Source of the DNA: Paeniglutamicibacter cryotolerans
GTDB taxonomy: Bacteria > Actinomycetota > Actinomycetes > Actinomycetales > Micrococcaceae
Assembly (NCBI RefSeq): GCF_014190875.1
Contig: NZ_JACHVS010000002.1
Coordinates: forward strand, 496,001-560,000
DNA length: 64,000 nt
Reading direction: 5' to 3'
Part shown: positions 8,823 through 17,861 of the stretch, piece after piece
Layout: each line of letters begins with the position of its first letter
Position numbering within the stretch: position 1 is the stretch's first letter
Translations under genes and position numbers: made by a program
Notes under the pieces: model-generated
Database searches by the model: none
What the model saw: only the letters and a program-made list of their open reading frames with translations
Told to the model about the DNA's origin: nothing

Positions 8823-10145
8823 ATGAGCCAGAACGCCGTTACCGAACCCGAGTCCACCTCCGACGCAGCTGCCATCATCCCGATGCCGCTTGATGCCGAG
8901 ACGGCCGTGCACCGGATGGCTGACCGCGCCCGCGCGGCATCCCGCGTGCTGGCCCGTGCCGACCGCAATTGGAAGGACCGCGGGCTGGACGCCATCGTCC
9001 GCGGCCTTGATGCCGGGCGCAAGTTCATCATCTCAGCCAACGCCAAGGATCTGCGCCGCGAACGCGAGGCCGGCACCGCCGCACCGCTGCTGGACCGGCT
9101 GCGCCTCGACGATGCCCGCATCGACGGCCTGATCGCCGCGCTGCGCGAACTGGGCGGCCTTCCCGACCCGGTGGGAACGGTGCTGCGCGGGCAAACCCTG
9201 CCCAACGGCCTGCGCCTGCGCCAGATCCACGTCCCCATGGGCGTTGTCGGTGCCATCTACGAGGCCCGCCCCAACGTCACCGTCGACATTGCTGGCCTGG
9301 CCTTGAAGAGCGGAAACGCCGTGCTGCTACGCGGTGGATCTGCTGCCGCGGAGTCGAACAAGGCCCTGCTCAGTGTGATTCGTGACGCACTTGGATCAGT
9401 TGGCCTGCCCGAGGACGCGGTGCAGAGCATCGACGCCTATGGCCGCGAGGGTGCCACAGCGCTGATGCAGGCCCGCGGCAAGGTCGATGTGCTGATCCCG
9501 CGCGGGGGCCGTTCGCTGATCCAGGCAGTGGTCACCAGCGCCAGCGTCCCGGTCATCGAAACCGGCGAGGGCAACGTGCACATCTACCTCGATGCCTCGG
9601 CCAGCATCGAGATGGCCGTGCCGATCCTGCTCAATGCGAAGACCCAGCGCCCCTCGGTCTGCAACGCGGTCGAGACGCTGCTGGTCCATCCCGATGCCGT
9701 CGCCGCCCCGGCGGTGCTTGCCGCGCTGCACAAGGCTGGCGTGCGTCTGCACGCGGATTCCCGGGCCACGGCGCTGGCCGGAACCACTCCCACGATCCCC
9801 GCCACGGAGGCGGACTGGGAGACCGAATACATGGATCTGGATCTCGCCGTCGCTGTCGTGGATGACCTGGATGCTGCCATCAAGCACATCCGCCGCTATA
9901 CCACCGGGCACACTGAGGCGATCCTCACCAATGACCTGGCCCACTCCGAACGGTTCATCGCCGAGGTGGATTCGGCGGCCGTCATCGTTAATGCCTCCAC
10001 CCGATTCACCGACGGAGGTCAGCTGGGCCTGGGCGCGGAGATCGGAATTTCGACGCAGAAAATGCATGCCCGCGGGCCGATGGGGTTGCGCGAACTGACC
10101 ACCACCAAGTGGATCGTCCAGGGCGATGGGCATGTTCGTTCGTAG
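8823..10145 (+). CDS. proA: Gamma-glutamyl phosphate reductase
   Basis: A 440-residue NADPH-dependent reductase converting the ProB product to glutamate semialdehyde, the second step of proline synthesis. It has the aldehyde-dehydrogenase fold with the catalytic cysteine C280 in QRPSVCNAVET, plus the conserved blocks GVVGAIYEARPNVT and PRGG. Length is normal. It starts 69 bp after proB in the same direction. The C-terminal RFTDGGQLGLGAEIGIST block is also characteristic. Confidence 0.95.
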   Translation: MSQNAVTEPESTSDAAAIIPMPLDAETAVHRMADRARAASRVLARADRNWKDRGLDAIVRGLDAGRKFIISANAKDLRREREAGTAAPLLDRLRLDDARIDGLIAALRELGGLPDPVGTVLRGQTLPNGLRLRQIHVPMGVVGAIYEARPNVTVDIAGLALKSGNAVLLRGGSAAAESNKALLSVIRDALGSVGLPEDAVQSIDAYGREGATALMQARGKVDVLIPRGGRSLIQAVVTSASVPVIETGEGNVHIYLDASASIEMAVPILLNAKTQRPSVCNAVETLLVHPDAVAAPAVLAALHKAGVRLHADSRATALAGTTPTIPATEADWETEYMDLDLAVAVVDDLDAAIKHIRRYTTGHTEAILTNDLAHSERFIAEVDSAAVIVNASTRFTDGGQLGLGAEIGISTQKMHARGPMGLRELTTTKWIVQGDGHVRS

Positions 10146-10248
10146 CCCCGGCCCTTGGGTGGGTACGATAGAGGGTAACGACACCACACGTTAGAGCGGC
10201 CACTCGTGGAAACGCGGGCCGGCCGAGGGATAGAACTTCAGGAGAATC

Positions 10249-10470
10249 ATGCTTAACACGCTCATGAGTGCGGCGACTGCCACTTCCGAAACCACCGGAG
10301 GCCTGGAAACGGGCACCTGGGCCCTGATCATCGGCGGCGGCGTCTTCCTGCTGTTCATGCTCATGCTGCTGGTCACCGTCTCCTTCTCCAACGTTGGACT
10401 GCGCCACACGGCCGAGGAAGAGGTTTCTGACTCGCACCGCCAGCACACCAACAAGCACGGCCATCACTAG
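10249..10470 (+). CDS. Small single-pass membrane protein, unknown function
   Basis: A 73-residue protein with one hydrophobic segment (about residues 24-46, [19 protein letters not shown]) and a His-rich polar tail ending [16 protein letters not shown] lies a few bases upstream of the ATG. It sits between proA and nadD. I recognise no family; a similar small protein at this place in related genomes is my recollection, not something tested here. The His-rich end could bind metal. Confidence 0.75.
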   Translation: MLNTLMSAATATSETTGGLETGTWALIIGGGVFLLFMLMLLVTVSFSNVGLRHTAEEEVSDSHRQHTNKHGHH

Positions 10471-10516
10471 CCGAGCAGAGGCCGAACGATCGGGCCGCCC
10501 TATACGCCTCGGCGTC

Positions 10517-11089
10517 ATGGGCGGCACGTTCGACCCCATCCACCACGGGCACCTCGTGGCGGCCAGCGAGGTAGCTGCCGTCTTCGAGCTGGACGAGGTG
10601 GTTTTTGTGCCTACCGGGCGGCCCTGGCAGAAATCCGACAGGGAAGTCACCGACAGTGAGCACCGCTACCTGATGACGGTGGTTGCCACGGCGTCAAACC
10701 CGAGGTTCACCGTCAGCAGGGTTGACATCGACCGCCCGGGTCCGACCTATACGATTGACACGCTGAGGGACCTGCGCCGGATGCGTCCGGATGCCGAACT
10801 GTTCTTCATCACCGGCGCCGACGCCATGGAGCAGATCATGTCTTGGAAGGACATCGACGAGCTGTGGTCGCTCGCCCACTTCGTGGGCGTGACCCGGCCC
10901 GGACACGTGCTTCCGGACCTGGGCCGCAGTGATGTGAGCCTGTTGGAGGTACCCGCCATGGCGATTTCCTCCACGGCCTGCCGCGACAGGGTGAAGAGCC
11001 ACCAGCCGGTCTGGTACCTGGTGCCCGACGGCGTGGTCCAATACATCGCGAAATACGAGCTTTACAACGACGACGGCAACGAGAACTAG
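10517..11089 (+). CDS. nadD: Nicotinate-nucleotide adenylyltransferase
   Basis: The enzyme that joins nicotinate mononucleotide and ATP to form deamido-NAD in NAD synthesis. Motifs are clear: [12 protein letters not shown] (nucleotidyl transferase HxGH) and [11 protein letters not shown] near the C-terminus, 190 residues in total. The frame is open back to a TTG at 10394 inside the preceding small gene. No ATG, GTG or TTG lies between that gene's stop and the ATG at 10517, so the start is uncertain; the ATG gives the family core but has no strong ribosome binding site. It is followed closely by the hypothetical gene at 11105 and rsfS. Confidence 0.9.
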   Translation: MGGTFDPIHHGHLVAASEVAAVFELDEVVFVPTGRPWQKSDREVTDSEHRYLMTVVATASNPRFTVSRVDIDRPGPTYTIDTLRDLRRMRPDAELFFITGADAMEQIMSWKDIDELWSLAHFVGVTRPGHVLPDLGRSDVSLLEVPAMAISSTACRDRVKSHQPVWYLVPDGVVQYIAKYELYNDDGNEN

Positions 11090-11104
11090 CCGGGGATGGA
11101 TCAG

Positions 11105-12733
11105 ATGAGCGACGACCAGGGGCCCGCCCTCAGCAGGCGCGCCCTGCGTGAACTGCGGCGGGCCGAGGCCGAAGCGCAACTTGCCCAAAATCCGGCGGCA
11201 GCCGTCGCCCAGGGCAATGGCAATGAAGCGGAGACCGTGCCGGAACCATCGGCGATAGCCCCTGCCCGCAAGCAGCCCAAGCCCGCAGCCAAGAAGCCCG
11301 CCGCCCCCGCGCAGCCCGAAGCCAAGAAGGCGGCCCCCGCGCAGCCCGAAGCCAAGAAGGCGGCCCCCGCGCAGCCCGAAGCCAAGAAGGCGGCGCCCGT
11401 CAACCCGGTGGCCAAGGCGCCTGGTACCGAGGCTCCCGACGTCGGGAAGCCGGTGCCGGTAGCACTCAAGGCCGTGGCCCCGGTGTCCAAGCCCCCGGCT
11501 CCGCAGGGCCCGGCAGCCACTCAGGATCCCACCCCGGAAGCCCCGGCAGCGGCCGCCCGTAACAGGCGCTCGGCTCCCGGGCCGGTAGATACCCCTGCCG
11601 CGCCGCGAACGGAGCGTTCCTCGTTGCAGCGCGCCCGCGACCGTGAGAACCTGCGCGAGCGCCGGCGCCTGGAAGGCGCCGCCGTCTCCACCGAGACCAC
11701 CAACATCCCCAGTGTTTCGCCGGGAGACGACCCTTCCCCACTGACCCGCAGGCAACTGCGCCTGCAGGCACTGAATGCGGCGAAGTCGGCCGCCCCCGGA
11801 GTCGCCATGGACTCGGTGGACAAGAATGTCGCCATCGTGCCGGAGGCTGCGGCCGCGGACGAGTCCGGGCGGAGTGCGGGGTCGCCCGATACGGGGGAGC
11901 AGGCTGCCATTGCTGCGGCCATGAGCGTCGAGGCGGCACTTGCTGCCCGGCGTCGCTTGGTCGGCAAGCAGGAGGTCGCCCCGGTGCTCCTGCAGCCATT
12001 GGAAGACTTCTCCACCATCGACCTGGAAGTGCTGGCCCAGCAGCGCGAACTGGCGGCACGTGCGGCGATCATCAGCCGTCGGGCCGCCGAACGACAGCGC
12101 CTGGAGAACGAGAACTCCGCGCGCTTGGAGCAGAAGCGCTCGGATCCGTTCACCGGTGCCCTGCACCACCTGCGCGATCCGGAGGCCGAAAAGCAGTTGG
12201 CCAACACCGGTGTCTCCGGGCCGGAAACCCGTGGTATCCGGCTCGACCTCACGGGCCAGGTGCCCTCGGTGAAGACACCCGCCGAGGCGACGGAGTCAGC
12301 AACGGCCGCGCCCGCGGCGGGGAAACCCTCCGATAGGAAGGCGAAGCCCGGGGTCCAGGCCCCGGTCAAGCCCCAGCTCGTGGAGCCGGCTTCCGCCACT
12401 CCACAAGCGGTTGCCAAGCCCAAGCCGGAACCGGTTGCGAAGCAGGCCGTTAAACCAACTGCCGGGTTTGAACCCGGTCAGTCAAAGCCCAAGTCGGGGC
12501 GTCCCATCGCCCCGGTGAAGCGGGCCCGAACCCGTTCGGGTGCCGAAGCGGTCGAAAGCGCCGAGGACATCGTCCCGGTACGCGCCGATGATGCCCAAGG
12601 CCTGGATCCCCTCGATGCCCTCACCGCGGGCATGCGCCGGGCCAACAACATGTATCTGATGGTGATTGCGGCGCTGGCCATCGGTGGCGCCGCGTTGATC
12701 ACCGGCATCATCATGATTACTACTTCACGCTAG
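11105..12733 (+). CDS. Large disordered protein with C-terminal membrane anchor
   Basis: About 542 residues, mostly low-complexity Ala/Pro/Lys/Glu, with several short SRRALRELRRAEAEAQ-like basic helices and one C-terminal transmembrane segment (MYLMVIAALAIGGAALITGIIM), so the bulk is probably cytoplasmic and tail-anchored. A three-copy 10-residue repeat (AAPAQPEAKK) occurs near residue 70. It lies between nadD and rsfS, a position often taken by a hypothetical or LytR-type gene in relatives. No catalytic motif is visible. The start at 11105 is preferred over the ATG at 11096, which leaves no spacing from the upstream G-run. Confidence 0.75.
   Translation: MSDDQGPALSRRALRELRRAEAEAQLAQNPAAAVAQGNGNEAETVPEPSAIAPARKQPKPAAKKPAAPAQPEAKKAAPAQPEAKKAAPAQPEAKKAAPVNPVAKAPGTEAPDVGKPVPVALKAVAPVSKPPAPQGPAATQDPTPEAPAAAARNRRSAPGPVDTPAAPRTERSSLQRARDRENLRERRRLEGAAVSTETTNIPSVSPGDDPSPLTRRQLRLQALNAAKSAAPGVAMDSVDKNVAIVPEAAAADESGRSAGSPDTGEQAAIAAAMSVEAALAARRRLVGKQEVAPVLLQPLEDFSTIDLEVLAQQRELAARAAIISRRAAERQRLENENSARLEQKRSDPFTGALHHLRDPEAEKQLANTGVSGPETRGIRLDLTGQVPSVKTPAEATESATAAPAAGKPSDRKAKPGVQAPVKPQLVEPASATPQAVAKPKPEPVAKQAVKPTAGFEPGQSKPKSGRPIAPVKRARTRSGAEAVESAEDIVPVRADDAQGLDPLDALTAGMRRANNMYLMVIAALAIGGAALITGIIMITTSR
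11301..11390 (+). repeat. 30-bp tandem repeat, three copies
   Basis: Three adjacent, almost identical 30-bp units encode the (AAPAQPEAKK)3 stretch in the disordered protein. A fourth partial unit precedes and follows them. The near-perfect DNA identity suggests recent slippage, so copy number may vary between strains. Confidence 0.85.
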
Positions 12734-12770
12734 AGACCTCTGGCGTCGGAACAGATTACCAAGGAGCACC

Positions 12771-13184
12771 ATGACCGCCCACGAACATTCAATCAACATG
12801 GTCAGGTCGGCCGCCGTAGCGGCAGCCGACAAGCTGGCAGAGAACCTCGTCGCACTGGACGTCAGCGAACGCCTCGGCGTGACCGACGCCTTCCTGATCG
12901 CCTCGGCCTCCAACGAGCGCCAGGTCAACTCGATCGTCGACGGCATCGAAGATGCACTTGACGAGGAATTCGGCATCCGCCCGGTCCGCCGCGAAGGCCG
13001 CGGCGCCGGACGCTGGGTCCTGCTCGACTACTCGGACGTCGTCATCCACGTCCAGCACAACGAAGACCGCGTGTTCTACGCAATCGAGCGCCTCTACGGC
13101 GACAGCCCGGTCATCGATCTGCCGACGACCGGCGAACCGGCCACCGAAATGCCTGCCGACTTCGGTTCCGGCCTTCCAGAGTAA
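12771..13184 (+). CDS. rsfS: Ribosome silencing factor RsfS
   Basis: A 137-residue RsfS/Iojap protein that binds ribosomal protein L14 and blocks 30S-50S joining under starvation. The typical features are present: an N-terminal helix, VTDAFLIASASNERQV, and the GAGRWVLLDYSDVVIHVQ block followed by FYAIERLYGDSP. AAGGAG lies upstream of the ATG. It closes the nadD cluster, as in many bacteria. Confidence 0.95.
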   Translation: MTAHEHSINMVRSAAVAAADKLAENLVALDVSERLGVTDAFLIASASNERQVNSIVDGIEDALDEEFGIRPVRREGRGAGRWVLLDYSDVVIHVQHNEDRVFYAIERLYGDSPVIDLPTTGEPATEMPADFGSGLPE

Positions 13185-13241
13185 TTCCGGCCACCTCGGT
13201 CGTCCCGATACCGGGGCTTCCGAAGCGTCAGTACCTGCAGA

Positions 13242-13266
13242 GACCCCGTCCGATGGCGGGGTTTCT
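13242..13266 (+). terminator. Intrinsic terminator after rsfS
   Basis: A short GC stem (ACCCCG 13243-13248 with CGGGGT 13257-13262) is followed by T residues, 58 bp after the rsfS stop. Confidence 0.65.
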
Positions 13267-13396
13267 GCGTTAACCGTCCCGGGTATTCCCGGACCATTGT
13301 CTTCGACGGGCAATGGGCGTACGTTGGTTCGGCCGAGGGAAAACCCCCGCGACCCGCCGTTTCGGCGGCGGCCGGAACCACGTTCAAGGAGTGGAC

Positions 13397-13678
13397 ATGG
13401 GCATCTTCAGTTGGATCATCCTCGGGCTCATCGTGGGCGCGCTCATCAAGAACTTCATGCCCGGCAAGGTCGAAGGCGGGTGGGCCACCTCCCTGATCCT
13501 CGGCGTCGTCGGGGCCGTCGTGGGCGGATGGATCGGAACCATCGTCTTCAATACCGGCCTGGGCGGGTTCTTCAACCTGCGCACCTGGATCCTGGCCATT
13601 GTCGGAGGACTGGTGGTTGCGGGAATCTACGGGGCGCTCAGGGGCCGTTCGGGCAAGTCTCACACCACGGCGCACTAA
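13397..13678 (+). CDS. GlsB/YeaQ/YmgE-family stress-response membrane protein
   Basis: A 93-residue membrane protein with the family pattern: an N-terminal hydrophobic segment (FSWIILGLIVGALIKNF), a Gly-rich LILGVVGAVVGGWIG segment and a third near the C-terminus. Members are often induced by stress; the molecular role is unclear. AAGGAG at 13385 fixes the start at 13397. It is a single gene between rsfS and tRNA-Ala. Confidence 0.85.
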   Translation: MGIFSWIILGLIVGALIKNFMPGKVEGGWATSLILGVVGAVVGGWIGTIVFNTGLGGFFNLRTWILAIVGGLVVAGIYGALRGRSGKSHTTAH

Positions 13679-13852
13679 AGCGTGTGCCCCGTCCGGGGCC
13701 GGCCCCCCGTGGGTGGCCGGCACTTGGTGGTGTCGAGGGCATGATGGTATCGGGCGCATGGCCGGCAGGGGATCCGATTTGCAACATGGTTTTCAAATGG
13801 TCTATGATCGATGAGTTGTCCAGCGGATTACCGCTGGCGATGACATCCATTC

Positions 13853-13925
13853 GGGGGTATGGCGCAGTTGGTAGCGCGTCTGCATGGCATGCAGAAGGTC
13901 AGGGGTTCGAATCCCCTTACCTCCA
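13853..13925 (+). tRNA. tRNA-Ala (anticodon GGC)
   Basis: A 73-nt cloverleaf: acceptor GGGGGTA pairs with TACCTCC (one G-U), D-arm with GCGC stem, anticodon stem TCTGC/GCAGA enclosing loop ATGGCAT with anticodon GGC (reads GCC), and T-arm AGGGGTTCGAATCCCCT. The 3' CCA is not encoded. Confidence 0.95.
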
Positions 13926-13931
13926 CGAAAA

Positions 13932-13966
13932 CAAGAGGTCCTGGACATTGCGTCCGGGACCTCTTG
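13932..13966. terminator. Hairpin terminator after tRNA-Ala
   Basis: A 10-bp perfect stem (13932-13941 with 13957-13966) with a nested GGAC/GTCC pairing lies just after the tRNA and before the convergent permease stop. It probably ends transcription from both sides. Confidence 0.75.
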
Positions 13967-13993
13967 CGTTAACTCTGAGGGCATCGGACGCCC

Positions 13994-15481
13994 CTACTTC
14001 GGCTGCTCCACGGTGTTGAGCCGGCTGTGTTTGCGCGAGTAGGCGAAATAGATGATGACGCCCAAGACCAGCCAGATGACGAACCGGATCCACGTCTCGA
14101 CCGACAGGTTCAGCATCAGATAGAAGCAGACGAGGACAGAAGCAAACGGGACGACCGGCACCCAGGGAACCCTGAAGGAGCGCTTCAGGTCGGGCCGGCT
14201 CCGGCGTAGGATCACCACGCCGATGGAGACCAGGATGAACGCCGCGAGCGTGCCAATGTTGACCAGTTCCGCCAGCGTCGAGAGCGGGATGAACGCCGCC
14301 AGGAGGGCGATGGGGATTCCTGAAAGGACCGTGAACCGGTAGGGGGTGCCGAAGCGCGGGTGGGTCTTGGCCAGGGACGCGGGGAGCAGGTGGTCCCGGG
14401 CCATCGCAAACCCCACGCGGGTCTGGCCGAGGTAGAGGATCATGCACACCACGACCAGACCGATGCACGCTCCGATGGCGATCAGGTTGGCCATGATCGG
14501 CAGTCCCACCTTAACGAATGCCGTGGCCAGCGGCGCCCCGTCGTTGGGGTCGATGCCCTTGTAGTTCTCCATGCCGGTGATTACCAACGAGACGGCGATA
14601 TAGAGCGCCGTGACGACGGCCAGCGAGCCGAAGATGCCGATCGGCAGGTTGCGCTGTGGGTTGCGGGTCTCCTCGGCGGTGGTGGCCACCACATCGAATC
14701 CGAGGAAGGCGAAGAACACCGTGGCGGCGGCGGCAAAGACGCCGCCGATGCCGAACACGCTTGGTTCCACCCCGGAGAGCACCTGGATCAATGGCAGGTG
14801 CAGTGCTCCGCCGCTGGAGGCGGGAGCGGCCTGGGCCGGGGGGATGAACGGGTTCCAGTTGGCGAGGTTGATGAAGAAGGCCCCGACGATGATGACCGTG
14901 AGCACCACCAGGACCTTGAGGCCGGTGACGGCCTGGTTGATGCGGCTGGAGAGTTTCACGCCCGAAACGAGGACGATGCCCAGCCCGATGACCAACAGGC
15001 CCGCCGGCAGGTTGATGTAGCCTCCCTCGGCGGTGGCGATGGCCGGGGGGATCGCGAAGGGCGTTCCCGACAGGACGATGCCCAGGTACTGGCTGAAGGA
15101 GGTGGCCAGGGCCGCCGCACCGACGGTGAATTCGAGGATCAGATCCCACCCGATGATCCACGCGAGCAGCTCGCCCATGGTCGCGTAGGTGTAGGTGTAG
15201 GCGCTGCCCGCGGCAGGGACGGTCGAGGCCATTTCGGCGTAGCAGAGCGCCGCCAGCCCGCAGCCGATGCCGGCGATGAGGAAGGAGAGCGCGATGGCTG
15301 GTCCGGCGTTTGTTGCCGCGGCGTGACCGGTGAGGACGAAGATGCCGGCGCCGATGCAGACCCCGACGCCGAAGACGATGAGGTCCATCGCGCCGAGGTT
15401 CTTCTTGAGCCGGTGTTCGGGCTCCTCGGTGTCGCGCAGCGTCTGCTCGATCGATTTCGTGCGGAAGATCCCCGATGACAT
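13994..15481 (-). CDS. APC-superfamily amino-acid permease
   Basis: A 495-residue inner-membrane permease of the cationic-amino-acid transporter type (APC superfamily), with about 12 to 14 hydrophobic segments. It has the N-terminal MDLIVFGVGVCIGAGIFVLTG block and the LGFDVVATTAEETRNPQRNLP loop typical of CAT/YfnA-like permeases. The start at 15481 is preferred over 15508 because AGGAGG lies 8 nt before that ATG. Substrate cannot be told from sequence; cationic or branched amino acids are common for the family. It is monocistronic and convergent with tRNA-Ala. Confidence 0.9.
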   Translation of the reverse strand: MSSGIFRTKSIEQTLRDTEEPEHRLKKNLGAMDLIVFGVGVCIGAGIFVLTGHAAATNAGPAIALSFLIAGIGCGLAALCYAEMASTVPAAGSAYTYTYATMGELLAWIIGWDLILEFTVGAAALATSFSQYLGIVLSGTPFAIPPAIATAEGGYINLPAGLLVIGLGIVLVSGVKLSSRINQAVTGLKVLVVLTVIIVGAFFINLANWNPFIPPAQAAPASSGGALHLPLIQVLSGVEPSVFGIGGVFAAAATVFFAFLGFDVVATTAEETRNPQRNLPIGIFGSLAVVTALYIAVSLVITGMENYKGIDPNDGAPLATAFVKVGLPIMANLIAIGACIGLVVVCMILYLGQTRVGFAMARDHLLPASLAKTHPRFGTPYRFTVLSGIPIALLAAFIPLSTLAELVNIGTLAAFILVSIGVVILRRSRPDLKRSFRVPWVPVVPFASVLVCFYLMLNLSVETWIRFVIWLVLGVIIYFAYSRKHSRLNTVEQPK

Positions 15482-15667
15482 GACGCCTCCTGGTCTGCGA
15501 ACGGTCAACCCCGTGACGGGAAACAGGATACGCTCGCGGGCGCCCGCCCGATAGTGCGGGAATCATCGCCCCGCTTTCAGTTCCGTGGTATTTGTCGGCT
15601 TGTGCTCAGGTTGTTCCCAGCTTTTCGAAATAGGCTGATGCTACCTTCCTCAAGGTGCGAGTGATCA

Positions 15668-15723
15668 GAAGAACCGGTTGCGGCGGAGAATTAACCTCCT
15701 TGTGCCGCCACGACCGGTTCTTC
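15668..15723. terminator. Long imperfect hairpin downstream of decayed oxidase
   Basis: Outer 11-bp arms (15668-15678 with 15713-15723) enclose a second short stem (GGCGG/CCGCC). It lies just beyond the 3' end of the FAD-oxidase pseudogene on the minus strand and upstream of the permease, so it probably served as a terminator. Confidence 0.5.
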
Positions 15724-15820
15724 ACTCATTTAAGACCCGCGTTTTAGGCAGGTCCCCGGCTGCCGGTGGTCGTCTTAGCACCGGGGCCTGCAGGGAGGCT
15801 GCCCGCCCCTGCGGGGTGGC

Positions 15821-16861
15821 TCAGGTGGGGCCGACACCGAAGCTGAACCGGCCAGCCGGATCCCGGTCCCGCCTCAGGGCCAGCAACCGGTCCCGGATCG
15901 GTTTCGGCCAGAAGCGGCCGTTGTGCGTCTCCACGGAATGCCCGCCGGTGGAATTCGCCGGGGGTGGTACCGGCGTCCCACGTGACCATGGCGGCCATGA
16001 TCCGGACCCCGACGCTTCCACGTTGGCCTGGATCGGCGGCATGCAGGGGCCGACGATGTAGAAGGAGAACGCTGCATCCCGGCCTCCCACGGCATTGGGC
16101 GCGCCTTGTACGCTGCCGATGTGCACGAACCGCAGGTGGATGATCATCTGGCTGCGCAGTGGCGGGGAACGCATTCCATCCTCCGGGAGCCGGGAGCCGG
16201 GAGCCGGAAGCTGGAGACCGAGGTGGTGGACGCGCCGGGCCGCGTCGGGACCCATATGCGGAAGGCATGCAACAGGGCCGCGGGGCCATCGCCCGGGAAG
16301 GATATGCCGCCACCGTGGACATCGGCCACCTCCATGAGGTCGAATTCAAGCTGGGTGACGATGTCGACCGAGCTCTTGCCGCCGCACAGGGACCAGAAGG
16401 GTTCCGGATCGGAGATGGCGTCGACCTCGAGCAGCTCGCCGGTGGGGGTGACCATTTGGGCGCTGCGGACGCGGTCGGCAGCGAAGTCGAACGTTCGCCC
16501 ATCGAGCCCATGCCTCCGCCGAGGGTATAGCCGATGACGCCCACGGTGGCGGTGCGGTGCTGCGGGTCGATGGAGACCGAATCCAGGACCGAGGTGCTCA
16601 CGAACACGCCGTTGCTGGCGGGGTGCCGATGCCGTGTCCGGTGGAGTGCACCTGGAGGGGTAATCCGTGGGACGCGGCATGGGACTCCGCGGCGGCAACG
16701 TCTTGCGCGGTGTGGGCCGCAACGATCAGTTCGGGGTTGTGTTCCCGGGCGAGATTGAGTCCGCGGCGTGCTTCATCGAATACCTTCTGACCCGGTAGCA
16801 GGACGTTTCCGCTGATGCGCGAACGGAGGCCACCGACGCTAAACGCTGGTGTTTCAGACAT
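15821..16861 (-). pseudogene. FAD-linked (berberine-bridge-like) oxidase, frameshifted
   Basis: The pieces of one FAD-linked oxidase lie in order in three frames. The N-terminal part (MSETPAFSVGGLRSRISGNV and the VAAHTAQDV region) starts at 16861 with a good GGAAGGG. The middle part carries GYTLGGGMG, then LEVDAISDPEPFWSLCGG. The C-terminal BBE-type segment (HNGRFWPKPIRDRLLALRR, DPAGRFSFGVGPT) ends at 15821. Several frameshifts and a slippage-like run of GGGAGCC units near 16190-16205 break the frame. Members oxidise sugars, alcohols or alkaloids with covalent FAD; this copy should be inactive. No partner gene is adjacent. Confidence 0.8.
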
Positions 16862-17026
16862 GGTGACCCTTCCGGTACACGAGGTGGGCAAACCAACCGC
16901 TAGTGCGCCCCCTTCAGCGTGCATGGGGGATTCAGGTCCCCAGGTGCGGGGATATCTTGACCAGTCCAGCAAAACAGCCAGGTCGCCGCATTGACACCCG
17001 GAATCGTGACCCGGCCGGCCGGCGCG

Positions 17027-17850
17027 TCACTGAACGCGATTGCGTCGCGGGTGGGCGCATTGCCGTTCCCGAAACTGCCACCGGCGAGGCCGGTGAGCCG
17101 GAGCCTCGTGCGGCGACGGAGCCGGAGGCAACGACGAGGCGACTGCCGGGCCGCCCGTGCTGACCAGCAGCATCGTGGCCATGATGCCGGTGACCCCGGC
17201 CATGAATCTCAGCACCGCCTCGTGCACCAGGGAACGGATCATGCCCTGGTCTTCCGGATGGGCCAGCAGCCGCATCTTCAACCCCCAGCAGGCCGGCCTC
17301 CAGATCCCCGGTGATCGCATCCAGACGCCGCGGCAGTCGCCTGAGTATCGGGAGCGCGGCCATCATCTTCGCGTTGAGCGCTTCGGTGACCGAGGAGGGA
17401 TGGAAGGCATGGCGCATGTAGGCCTCCTCTCCGTAGGCGCGCCTCGGTGAGCAGGTCGAGGTCGGGATCCAACAGCCGCAGGGTCCCCTGCAGGACGGCA
17501 ACCGCCCCGAAGGGGCCCCTGCCAGTTCGGAGGGTAGCGCAATCCTGTGTCGGGAGAGGAGGGCGAGTATCTGCGTGAAGACCTCGGCCTTGACCGTGGC
17601 CAATGTGCAATGACATGAAGCGGCTCAGTTCCCGTCGCAGCCGAGTCTCTTCGAAGTCCCCGGGCAGCGGGGCCATCTCCAGCAGGGCGTCGGCTATGGC
17701 CCGGGAATCGCCTCGATAGAACACGAGTAGGACCTCGGAGATCAGCTGGCGAAGTTCGGGATCGAGTCGGCCCACTGAGCCGAAGTTCAGCAGCACGATC
17801 CGGCCGTTGGGTTGCAACACGGTGTTGCCCGGGTGCTGGCCAAGGCCCGG
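17027..17850 (-). pseudogene. UbiB/ABC1 atypical kinase remnant
   Basis: The C-terminal half of an AarF/UbiB-type atypical kinase in broken frames. It begins at HPGNTVLQPNGR, the family HPGN motif near 17845, then shows VLLNFGSVGRLDPELRQ where the usual DFG is NFG, and the helical region LISEVLLVFYRGDSRAIADALLEMAPL. Further pieces (LALLSRHRIALPSEL, YMRHAFHPSSVTEALN, ILRRLPRRLDAITGDLE, MIRSLVHEAVLRFMAGVTGI) follow in other frames. The N-terminal half is absent: similarity stops at about 17850, where the next ORF starts on the other strand, suggesting a rearrangement junction. Confidence 0.75.
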
Positions 17851-17861
17851 GCGCCCTCACG

